A stretch of 64,000 bases of DNA from Plecoglossus altivelis. Lineage: Eukaryota; Chordata; Actinopteri; Osmeriformes; Plecoglossidae. The notes under the pieces are model-generated. The model saw nothing but the letters and a program-made list of their open reading frames with translations, had not been told where the DNA came from and did not search any database. Below are positions 10,501 through 21,261 of the stretch, piece by piece. Numbering within the stretch: position 1 is the first letter of the stretch; the number at the start of each line of letters is the position of its first letter. The position numbers were made by a program, and so were the translations under genes. The stretch covers positions 4,663,191-4,727,190 of the forward strand of contig BROE01000001.1 of NCBI GenBank assembly GCA_036571765.1, written 5' to 3'.

Positions 10501-12009
10501 GGACAGACCTCACTGAACGTTTCTATGTCGACGCTCCTGAGGTAAAAGCTGGTTTCGTTCCCACTTGATGTTGCGACTACAAACGAAAAGATAACGCTGT
10601 CAATTTGAGATCTGGCCTCCATTTTGACACCGGGGAATAGATTTGGACTATTTCAGTGCTTTGTGATCCCAAATGTCAGATGTTGCCTTGTCATTCCTAG
10701 GATTGCTGAGTCTGTTTTGACGTGCTGGACAGAGAGTCCTGTGACTGCAGCGCCGGATTCATCTTCACTTTGATGTCTCTCTCCTCTCGTTTCTGTGGGC
10801 TTCTACTGATCACCTGATTGAATCAAGTAACAGCAGGAAAGGTAACGTCGTATCTTTCCCTGCCAGGCTTTGAACCTGATAAAAATGCCGGAGTGGAATA
10901 TTTAATTTTGAGGATACTTGAGAAGATTGTTCCGTCTCGACGTGAGCGAGTGAAGCATACTGTGGCTGTTTAATCTGGCTAGTAAAAGAGTTTCCACTGC
11001 GTCAAACTTAACTTATTACCGAGCTCTGATCTTCAAAAAAAATTGCTTCATCTCTAATGCCGTCCGCACCCTAGTTCTTATAACCCAGCCCCTAGATCTC
11101 ACCCTAGTGCCTTTAACTGAGTCCCCTATCCCTGGAAGCCAGTCTTCTACACATGCCAGCTCCAGCCTCAGGGGGCTAAGGAGGGCCAGGGACCTACACA
11201 CGTTCAGCTCTTTCCTGGGTCAAGTTCCCCCATGGTTCCCTGGCTCAGACTGGAGCATGCTCTGCCCCCCACCCCCAAAGTGACGCCCCCCCCCCCCTGC
11301 CATGAGTCACCTTGGCAAGTTTGGCACTTGTGCAAGACATTATGGAAGGAGACAGATGACAGCGGAGAGGAGGAGGTCGATAGAAAGAGACTTGAGAGAG
11401 GGAGGGAGCAGGAGAGAGAGAGGACAGAGTGCTCGCAAACACACTTGGTAATGACAGGAGCGAGGCTTCATGCGGCTTTCCGGCTGGTGGTTATTTCCTC
11501 ACTCTTGTGCCTGTGCGTCAGCCTCTAGCGCTCTAACTTCCACAGCCCACCGCGGGTGAGTCACACAGTCCTCCAGGCGGCTCAGGTGGAGGGAGGACGG
11601 ACGGATCAGAGGAAGAAACGAAGGGCGGTCTGTTTCTCTCCGTCTCGCGTCGATGGGGCCGTCGTGTCGCCTAGACGCCGGAGCCCTTTGTTTACTGAAC
11701 GTCGTGTCGTCGCGGACGGCAGACGCGGCCGTTCTGTACGTGTCAACCCGTGATGCATCTCCAATCAACACGCCACCGCAGACCGTACACGCGCTCGCTG
11801 GCCTTCGTTGCCATAGAAACACTTGCCAGAGGACCCCCCGATTCTAATCAAGAGTTTGTATCCTGGTTACAAGTGAGCCCACGCGCATGATGGGATGCAC
11901 AGGTGCATGACGACCTAACCCACATCCCACCTCAGTCAGATGAAAGCCTTCTACCCCGTCCTGTCGACATCTTCAAGTCTAACTTTAAAAGCACAACGTC
12001 CATTGTTTT

Positions 12010-15000
12010 AGACCACAAAACCTTTATTCCTGTGACAATTTTCCAATGTCAAAAAAACAATAAATAAGCAAATGGAGAGCACTTGGGAGTAGCCCATGTC
12101 ACAGGACACAGCCACACTAAACACATAGTGTAAATCCCCCCCCCACACACACAAACCCTCAGTCAGTCACTAACAAAGAGGAAAGCAGTTTCAAGGAGGA
12201 ATCACACCTGTACAAGTTATCAAGTTTAGACAAACTTGGATTACAACGGCCTCCCCCCCCCCCCCTCCCCCCCATAAACATCTTTATTTACAGCCTGGAA
12301 AAAGAGGAATTGGCTTTATTGATTCACTTGCTCAAACCACTCCTTGGTCAAGCCCCAGTCTGTGTAGTCGGACAGTAGTACTGCGATGGGCATCTTCAAA
12401 AACACAGGGACAATGAACTTCAATGAATATATGCATATATTTATGTGTACACAAACACACACTTTACTTTCCTATGACTTTTTAATAAAAAAAAGGTTGA
12501 ATAGAGACAGGCCTCGGGTTAGAAATAGTAAAACCTATGGAGAACATATCATGGGGAAACCTTACAGGGTATCAAACGCTTCTAAAACGCTGAAGCCGGC
12601 ATGACAACCGCTTCTTAAACTGGGCCCCTTCTACCTGATTGGTGGGAAGCAGACTCCAACAGGAAGTGCCCACCTGGAGTCTGACGTCGCAGACGACCCC
12701 CCCTCCCTCCCCCTCCCCCCTCCCCCCTCCACGACACATGCAGTACAGGTTTAACTGTATTATTTCACGTCAGGCCACACATTCCACGTAGCTTCTCTCG
12801 AATACATTGCACATATCATATAGGAGTGTTTCAAACATAACAGTAGATCTATATGGACTATAAGTTTGACTTTGATCTGAAATATTTAAGTTGCATATTG
12901 TTCACATATCAGGGCTGATAAGCCACCTTTGTCAAATCCAAATATTCATATTTAATAAACGTGTAGTTTTGTTTTACCACACACAAATTATTCTTTTTAA
13001 AATTTAAAAAAAGATTTCCCGTCGTTCGTATTTTTCCTCTCGTCATGCAAGCATTTTCTTTCCTTTTTTTTTGTTGCCAAATATCAGCCTAATCGAATCT
13101 GTAGTGAACCTGAGCGCGTCTTCGAAAGCCTCTCTGCTCTACAGGCCAAACTGGTCCCTTCCATCATCAAGGCTGCCTGGCCGCCCGCGTCTGCCAGCTG
13201 CCTGGCTCCTCAACGATGCTGCATCCTATCAGAACACGGGGCCGACGCAAGCGTTCAACGCCGTTTTTGGTTCTTGAATGCACCTCAACTACGAACATGA
13301 TGTAGAATAAATATTGCACATTCAATCTGTATTTCGTATTCATAGATAATATAGTAACACTGACTACAGCTATGACATAAAAAAGATCAGATGCATGGTG
13401 GTACTCAAAGGGATGGGAGGGGAGGGGGGGGGGCAGCTTCCAAATGGTCATAACAGACGGACCACAACAGACTACAATGTGCTGTTTCCTTCCATTGGAG
13501 CCGCCTCAGATACATTGGTCGTGTTGATTTCTTTTAAGGACGACATGGCATGTGACAAGAGGGCCTGTTGGTCCCAGGCCACTTCAGTGGCCCCTGAGGG
13601 ACCCGCCACAGAACAACAGACAATTCGGTTCGGTGGTTCGAACGCAGGAATGCGGAGGATGAAGAGGCGCGAGCGGGTGGGCGAGCGAGCATTCAGAGAC
13701 TGAACACAGACGTAAGGCTGAGCCTTGTTGGCCGTCTGCGCACTGACTGCCAGGTTCCAACCGAGGCCTGATGCTGCCCCCTGCTGGCTCAACTGGAGAC
13801 ACCATTCCAACACGCGGACAGAACATGTTGTTAGTGTTGTTTGTTGACTCCCTATGTTCCTCTCTGAAAGCCTCTCTCGCCCCTGCCAGCCTGCTTGTTG
13901 GAAAGACCCAATCAGCAAAACCAACCAGTCAGAAAACCAGCCAGCCCATCTAGGCACATCAGACCGTGACATCGTCACTAGAGCTCCATGAAGTCGTGCG
14001 TACATGTCGGTCAGCCATCACGGACCCAGACGGATCCTGACCCTGACAGCTGGCTTATTGGGTTGGACTCTGGTAACGACAGCTACAACTGACTCCTTCT
14101 AGGCTTAAATAGTCCCAATTTTCCCAGTCAGAAAAGGTTCATTAAGTCAAGGACTTCCAATAGTGTAAGATAGCTAGCTAAGCTAGCAGGCTAAGCTAGT
14201 GGTGTTTTATGGAGGCTAGACTAGACATGCCCTGGTCGGGTCAGTAAACACAGTACTCTTGAGATACAAACCACCTTTGGAGTTTAACAGTAGACACCCT
14301 CCCCTCTCTCCCCCCCCCGTACCCTCCCCCCCCCCCAAACCAACTGCGTCAAGTGTGAGGAAAACAAACAGCACAAGTGAGCGTTGAAACCAACCGTCAC
14401 AGAACACAGAAGAGAGATGAAAACCAGCAAGGCGTCTGCGCTTGGTCTCTAATGGCTTGGATACTGCTTGGAGACCAAATCACCATGCGCACCTGCTTGG
14501 CTGTAAAAAAATAAAATAAAAATCAACCTGAACACGCAGGGGGGAAAACAATCTCAAACGCACTGAGAAAAACATCGGAACTTACAAAACGTACAAAAGA
14601 CTAATCCCCCCCCTTCGAACGCAACAATTAGGGGTCCCTGCATAGATTCCAACCTGTGTGTGGACAGAGCAGAGGACAGAGACTAGACCCCAGTCACCCC
14701 CCCCCCCCCCCGCCCCCTCCCATCAGATATCAGCACCACAAGCACAGGTTGCAGAGCATGCTGGGGGAGAGAGGGGAGGGTGGAGGGGGCGGAATTCATA
14801 CATGGACATCAAGGCTGAGAACAAGTCTGTTTGTCTGAAATGGTGTTGGTGGTTCCTGGTTCGGACAGAGTCTCAAGCGCCTCGCGCCTCCGTTGCCATG
14901 GCAATGAGCGCCACCGCTTTGAGGTTTTTTTTCTTCTTTTTTGCTGGACTCCCTCTCCCTCTCCCTCTCCCTGGTTAGTCTTGAGGCCCCGGCGACTTCC

Positions 15001-15204
15001 TGCTTTGACGGAGGCTGGGTGGAGGGATGGCGAGGGGAGCGAGGAACTGCTGGGTTCATCTCGTCTACGTTGGCCCGAGTGTGTGTCAGTGTGTGTGTGT
15101 GTTTGCGTGTCAGTGTATTACCGGTAATCCTCTCACACAAGGTAGTGGCTTCCCAGATCCTTGGACGTTGTGTGTATGTGTGTGTGTGTACGTGTGTGTG
15201 TGTG
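12010..15204 (-). other. acsl3: acsl3 3' UTR (long, inferred)
   Basis: About 3.2 kb without a coding exon between the acsl3 stop and the first good minus-strand poly(A) signal at 12023-12028. ACSL3 in other vertebrates has a long 3' UTR, so I read this as one UTR, although an unrelated non-coding transcript cannot be excluded. It holds poly-C runs (about 12251-12270, 12700-12730, 14317-14337, 14697-14711) and a palindromic AGCTAGCTAAGCTAGC block near 14170-14200. Confidence 0.5.
12023..12028 (-). terminator. Poly(A) signal of acsl3
   Basis: TTTATT on +, AATAAA on the minus strand, in the context AGGAATAAAGG. Confidence 0.5.
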
Positions 15205-17258
15205 TTACTTTCCTCCATACAGTCTTTCGATGTCGTCCTGATAGTGGGATTTGAGCTCCTTGCGTTTCAGTTTGAAGGCGTCTGTCACCAGGCCTGTCTC
15301 AGGTGTCCAGGGCTCCGCACTCAAGCGGATCTTCTTAGGGATCTCAAAACGCTCCAGTTTAGCTGCCGGACACACACAGACACACACACACGTGCACACA
15401 CACACGTGCACACATACACAAGCACACACACACACACAAGCACACACACACAATAAACAACAGAGGCACTGACTCAAAATCCAACGACTTGAAACAACTT
15501 TGTTCTTTATCTGACCCCTAATCCCTGATTGGATAATCCCCTCAAAACGTCCCCCCCGCCCCCCTCCCTCGTCCTACCAGAGAGGGCCGCTTCGGTGATG
15601 ATGCGCAGCACCTCCCTCTCCATGTCGGGCCGGTTGCACAGCTCCTCCCAGCTGCCCCGCACCTGCCTCTGCTCGGCCAGGGCCGTCAACTGCTTCTGAT
15701 TGGGCACCACGAAGCCAATCACGTACGACTGGTCACTGCGGACAGGGAATACAGGTGGGTGACCAGGTGTAAGGGTGGAGTGGAGGTGGGGGTAGAGACA
15801 GACAAACAGACAGACAGACAGACGGGTGTACCTGTTGGCGTAGGCACAGATGTTGTCTATGAGCGAGCAGTTCTTCAGCACAGCCTCCACCTTGCCCAGG
15901 GACACGTACTCTCCCGCCTGCAGCTTCACCAGGTCCTTCTTACGGTCTGCACCCAACACACGCAGATGCGCACACGCACACACTGAGTTACAAGGAGGTC
16001 TACGCCCTCACCCACACAGTTTGGGTTCTCCCAGGTTCCTCACCGATGATCTTGAGGCAGCCGTCTGGGTGGAACTCGCCGATGTCCCCGGTGCAGAACC
16101 AGCGCTGGCCGCTCTCGTCTATGAAGAAGTCCTCGCGGTTCTTGGCCTCGTTCTTGTAGTAGCCCATGGCGACGTTGGGCCCGCCAATCAGGATCTCTCC
16201 CCTGGGGTTGGGCTTGTCTGTGCTGTGGTAACCTCCTGGAGAGAGACAGGAGGGGGGAGGAACAAGAAGAGAGGGAGAGGAGGAGAGTACAGAAGACGAG
16301 CAGGGGGGTGAGGAGGGATGGTGGGGGAGGAGGATGACAAAGGGTCGTAGGTAAGACGGCGAGCTGTGCGCGTCCTGCTGTACAACGCTACAACACGATG
16401 CAGTGTTCCTGGCTGTGTCCAGGGAGCTGAAGGTGTGTGTCTGTGGGCTGCTCACCCTCCTCCCAGTCCTTCAGGGTGATCTCAGAACACACCAGGGGGG
16501 CTCCCACACGCCCTGTACTGTAGTCCCAAACTGAAACACACACACACACACACACACACCAATAAGCACTGCGCCATCGATCCGTCCCCCCTCGGACCGA
16601 CAGAGCTGCATTAGAGCCCAACCCCGCGTGTCGATGGGGCCGTGGTGCCACGACTGAGGAGCTCTTTGGATGACTGGTTTCTGTTTCTGTGTTGGGGTAG
16701 ACAAACTGTTTGCTGGCTGCTCCCTTACTCTCGCTGATGGTGCCGGCACCGCAGGTCTCCGTCAGCCCGTAGCCCTGGCCCACCGGGCAGCACAGGCAGA
16801 TGTTCATGAAGCGCTGCGTGGCGGCAGACAGGGGCGCCCCGCCGGACAGCAGCACCCGAGTGTTGCCCCCCAGGAGGGAACGCACACGATTGAACACCAG
16901 TCTGCACGGGCGGAGGGTGGGGAGAGAATGGGGGGGGGGGGCAGGGAAGGAAGAGAGAGACGTTTTTCAGAAGGGGTTTTCAAGTGAGAGAGAAGGGATG
17001 AGGAGATTGACAGATGGCGAAGGCGATGGTGGAGGAACAAAGAGCAATTACAGAGCGCGACACAAACTAAACACAGGACAGGATTCAGCACACACTCCTT
17101 CATGAAGGAGCGGGTGAGACCGTGTGTGTTTCATATTGCTTCTGTCTCTCCAGGCTCAGCCAAGGCTCACAAGACTCGCTGTGTTTGATTTGAACTGAGC
17201 AAGGGTAGAATTACCGGCCTGAAATTGAAGACACTTCCTGTGTGTAAGGACTGCGTGC

Positions 17259-17300
<42 letters not shown>

Positions 17301-17486
17301 ATGTGCATGTGTGTGTTACCTGTCGCAGAGCGGGGTGCTGTAGCCTTTGGTGATTTGCTCCATCTTGTAGTTGTACGCCAGCACAAACAGAGACTTCTGG
17401 AAGCTGCTCATCTCGTCCACCTTGGTCATCACGTTCTTGTAGATGCGGTCCATGATCTCCTACTCAGTCAGGAGAGAGAGACAGAC

Positions 17487-17521
<35 letters not shown>

Positions 17522-17576
17522 GAGACAGAGAGAGAGAGACAGAGACAAAAAGACAAAGAGAGAGAGAAAGATGGAG

Positions 17577-17641
<65 letters not shown>

Positions 17642-18338
17642 CAAAGAGAGAGAGAAAGACAGAGAGAGAGAAATGGAGACACAGAGAGAACAAGAACACT
17701 GTGTTCGAGCAGCTTCAGGACAACAGTGAGCTCTAATATACTTTGGATTTGTATCTGATATATTGTCAGGTTTGAAGGAAGCACAACTGCTCTTTTAAAT
17801 CCGCTGGTGTGTAGCGTAGCTGGTGTGTAGCGTAGCTGGTGTGTGTTGGGGTTACTGGTGTGTAGCGTAGCTGGTGCGTGTTGTGGTTGCTGGTGTGTAG
17901 CGTAGCTGGTGTGTAGCGTAGCTGGTGTGTAGCGTAGCTGGTGTGTGTTGGGGTTGCTTGTGTGTAGCGTAGCTTGTGTGTAGCGTAGCTTGTGTGTAGC
18001 GTAGCTGGTGTGTAGCGTAGCTGGTGTGTAGCGTAGCTGGTGTGTAGCGTAGCTGGTGTGTAGCGTAGCTTGTGTGTAGCGTAGCTTGTGTGTAGCGTAG
18101 CTGGTGTGTATTGGGGTTGCTGGTGGCGGCAGGTGGAGACGTACTGGTACAGCAGCCATGAGGGTGGGTCTAAGCACACTGGTGTCTCCTTTACTGCCCT
18201 TCTTGATCTTGGTGGACTGGAGGAGGAGGAGAGATGAGGGAGGAGAGACAAGGGAGGAGAGACAAGGGAGGAGAGACAAGGGAGGAGAGATGAGGCCGGA
18301 GGGAAGTCAGGTAAGAGAGAGGCTCCGTGTGTGTGTGT

Positions 18339-18369
<31 letters not shown>

Positions 18370-21261
18370 AGTACCTGGTCAGCCAGCGTCTGCGGGGAGG
18401 AGTACCCGATGCGTCCCCCATGTGAGATACACACCAGTTCAGCACTCAGCTCCAGAATGTGGGCCAGGGGCAGGTAGCCTATGTAGGTGTCTGTCTCACT
18501 GTTCACGCACGCACACACACGCACGCACACACACGCACAAAACAGACAGAGTGGTGAAAGGGTAGAGTGAAGATCCAGAGAAAACAGACACAAACAAGCC
18601 CATCGATCTCTATTGAGAGTGGCTTTAAAGGCCCAAGGGTAGCACTGTTCTGGTACACAGCAACCTCATAACAACCCAGGCTAAGCTAGAGTAGGACAAA
18701 CACCTGATAGATAGCTTTGGACCGGAGGTCACGTAAAGTGTGTTTGGATTTGCACTGCTTAAACGAACACGCAAATAATACCTATGGCATTTTGGGAGAC
18801 TCCTTTATCAAGTCAAAAAGGGGATCAGTATTGAACTCAACTCCGATTTAACAGCAGCAAGATGTGATCAGCCTGTGCATGTGTGTGTGTGAATGTGTGA
18901 GTGTGTGTGTGTGTGTGCGCGCATGTGTGCCTACTTACTCCAAGTTGGGTATCCTCTCTGCCATGCCTGTGATTCCAGCGATGATGTTGCTATGGGAGAT
19001 CATGACGCCCTTGGGGATGCCAGTGGAGCCGCTAGTGTACATGATGACAGCAATGTCCGAGGGGAGGGGCTGCTGCCGCGGCAACGCCACTGGAGGGGGG
19101 GGGGGAGAGGTCTGGTTAGAGGAGGGGAGGTACACAACACCCACACCCACACAGGAGTACTGATGGAAAAAAATAGGGTTTTTAACACCTTCTCTCTCTC
19201 TCTCTCTCTCTTGCTCCTCCACTCTCTCTCTCTTGCTGTCTCTCTGTCTCCCCCACTCTCTCTCTTGCTGTCTCTCTCTCTCCCCCACTCTCTCTCTTGC
19301 TTTCTCTCTCGCCATCTCTCTCTCCCCCACTCTCTCTCTCTCTTGCTGTCTCTTTCTCTCTCTGCCACTCTCTCTCTTGCTCCCCCACTCTCTTTCTTGC
19401 TGTTTCTCTCCCCCACTCTCTCTTGCCATCTCTCTCTCTCTTCCCCACTCTCTCTCTTGCTGTCTCTCTCTCGCTCCCCCACTCTCTCTCTCTTGCTGTC
19501 TCTCTCTCCCCAACCCTCTCTCCTGCTGTCTCTCTCTCTCCCCAACCCTCTCTCCTACTGTCTCTCTCTCTCCCCCACTCTCACTCTTGACGTCTCTGTC
19601 TCCTTACGTTTGTCTGGCCTGGAGCCCAGCTCCTGCACTGTGTCCATGTTGTGGACCATGATGCCGCGGGGCATGTCGGGCCAGGAGGTGGGCTTCCTGT
19701 CCACTAGGATGATGTGCTGCAGCCTGGGGACGTCCAGCAGGATGGCCTGGAGAGGGAGGGGCCACACAGAGAGGAGGACATGTTCATTGACCGCAGTTCC
19801 ACTCAGAGCTACATCAGTAAGCTTACAACATGACAACTATCGCTAGATGCAGTGGTTCTCCTGGCTCCCTGCTAGCTGGGTACTAGCTGGCTCTCTAGAG
19901 GCTCTGGGGCAGGGTGCACCTTGAGGCGGCTCTGCAGTAGGTCCTTGCTGGTGATGATGTGGGTCACCTCAGTCTCGTTGAGGCCGTGGGCTATGGCAGC
20001 TCCGCCCAGCGTGGAGTATAGGGTTACCACTGGAATCGAAAGAAACGCACCCATTTATGTGAAATCCAGCGAACGGAAGAGCACTGTCTGCTCCAGCGAG
20101 GGGATAACATGTGCTTGGAGTGTTACGTGTGTGTACTCACATGGGAAGTTGTACATGAAGCAGGCCTGTGCCGTCACGATCCACTCAGCCCTGGTCTCAC
20201 AGAAGATGGCCACGTTGCATTGAGGCTTCTGCCCCAGGGAGGACAGGCCACTGCCGAAACACACAGCTGCCTGGTAGGCCTCCTCGTAGGTCAGCCAGTT
20301 ATACTCCCCCAGGATGACCTGCGCAGGCACAAACCACCGCTGCTGAAAACCGCAGATCCACAGACTCCACACCTCCCATGTACCTAACGGCCTCAGCGCC
20401 TGATTGGAGCAGCTTTGCCGAGGGGGCGGAGGGAGGACTGTAGCGCACAGAAGGGGGCGGTGGCACAGTTCCTCTTTCTCACATGCCGACGGCTGGAGCC
20501 TGACTCGGGAGCAGGGCGGAGTCTCGCCATGTTGTCATCTCCACGGAAGCAGAAATGTAAGGGAGAGAGAGCAAGCCAGAGAGAGCTGCACTTGCACGTC
20601 GCACCCCCCCCACACACAAACACACACACCCTCCAATCTTCCCACCAACATGTAATGACATAACTAGTTCCAGGCTGTATCTCCATACTGGAGACAACTC
20701 TACTTCCCCCACCTCTGGGACCTTCTCAAAAACGGTCTCCTCTCTGTCTCTCCCTCCCTATCTCCGTCTCCTCTACCTCCGTTCACCTTCCTCCGTCTCC
20801 TCCACCCTCCTCCTCCCTCCATCTCCTCCCTCCCTCCATTCTCCTCCATCTCCCTCCATCTCCCCCATCTCTCCCTCTACCCCCCCATCTCTCCCTCTCA
20901 TCCCCTTACCTTCTTTGAACACCTTGCCGTTGGGCTGTAGCTCGTCCTCCTCACTCAGCACCTCCCTGGTTCCCAGGCAGTCCCGGCGGGGGAAGCGCTG
21001 CACGGCGAACTCAAACACCTTGTCCAGGGTGCACACGCCGTCGTGCATGCCCGCCGCCAGCCCCCGCTGGCTGTTGATCGAGCGCCAGGGCCCGGCGGGG
21101 CGGCCGCTCACCGAGCGGGCCTTGGTGCGGCGGGCTCGCTCCAGGTTGTCGCCGGCGCCGGAGAACAGGTACCAGGGCAGGAAGGTGATGACGGAGTAGA
21201 CCCACACCACGGAGCGGAACACCTGCAGCAGCAGGGGATTCATGTCCTCCTTCAGCTTCAT
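15205..21261 (-). CDS. acsl3: Long-chain acyl-CoA synthetase 3
   Basis: Fourteen coding exons (minus strand): 21261-20910, 20318-20141, 20029-19920, 19746-19608, 19089-18939, 18498-18375, 18216-18145, 17459-17320, 16901-16729, 16530-16456, 16235-16044, 15946-15832, 15735-15578, 15362-15205; about 711 residues, against 720 in human ACSL3. The enzyme makes fatty acyl-CoA from long-chain fatty acid, ATP and CoA on ER and lipid droplets. Visible hallmarks: N-terminal hydrophobic anchor (about residues 10-32), AMP-binding P-loop YTSGSTGIPKG (about 277-287), GYGLTE, the WFCTGDIGEFHPDG signature near 550, RKKDLVKLQAGEYVSL, and C-terminal RKELKSHYQDDIERLYG. N-terminal MKLKEDMNP and overall identity favour ACSL3 over ACSL4. 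All junction phases agree except exon 1 to exon 2, where exon 1 carries one base too many (see findings). Several introns carry TG or CT repeats right at splice sites. The a/b paralogue is not resolved. Confidence 0.93.
17466..17690. repeat. (GA/CAGA)n low-complexity repeat in acsl3 intron 7
   Basis: Purine-rich GAGAGACAGA units. In transcript orientation this is a 220-bp CT-rich polypyrimidine run ending only a few bases from the exon 8 acceptor (17460), so it is effectively the polypyrimidine tract of that exon. Confidence 0.85.
17800..18118. repeat. 16-bp minisatellite in acsl3 intron 7
   Basis: About 18-19 copies of a 16-bp unit GGTGTGTAGCGTAGCT with recurring variants (GGTGTGTGTTGGGGTTGC). 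The array ends about 27 bp inside the intron from the exon 7 donor at 18144. Because 16 is not a multiple of three, its open frames are an artefact of the repeat. Confidence 0.9.
19185..19605. repeat. Imperfect CT-rich minisatellite in acsl3 intron 4
   Basis: About 420 bp of tandem, imperfect units built from CCCCCACTCTCTCTCTTGCT and TGTCTCTCTC, roughly 30-45 bp each. It fills most of the intron between 19608 and 19089. In the acsl3 transcript it is purine-rich and begins just after the exon 4 donor. Confidence 0.85.

Larger units (their letters stand above)
4500..12000. other. Repeat-rich intergenic region between scg2 and acsl3
   Basis: I find no supportable gene here on either strand. Contents: AT-rich DNA upstream of scg2 (4500-5300); many CA/TG tracts (5611-5628, 6632-6770, 7546-7588, 8857-8890, 9280-9310); a CTC run (7168-7208); and C-rich, pyrimidine-rich DNA at 7600-8100, 8470-8760 and 9720-9900. 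In human the KCNE4 gene sits between ACSL3 and SCG2; I looked for a KCNE-like membrane segment here and found none. A TATA-like GCTATAAATA at about 9767 stands alone without a convincing exon. Scattered in-frame stretches are low complexity. Confidence 0.5.

Noticed and set aside
4500..12000. Possible kcne4 between acsl3 and scg2
   Set aside because: Expected from human synteny, but I found no Y-F/Y-I-L membrane segment followed by a K/R-rich DPY motif on either strand.
13071..14005. Several 60-177 residue frames in the acsl3 3' region
   Set aside because: No domains, overlapping on both strands, and lying between the acsl3 stop and its poly(A) signal.
17464..18593. Reading frames of about 270 residues with YATHQLRYTP repeats
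   Set aside because: They run through the 16-bp minisatellite and CT repeat in acsl3 intron 7 and only touch real acsl3 exon sequence at their ends.
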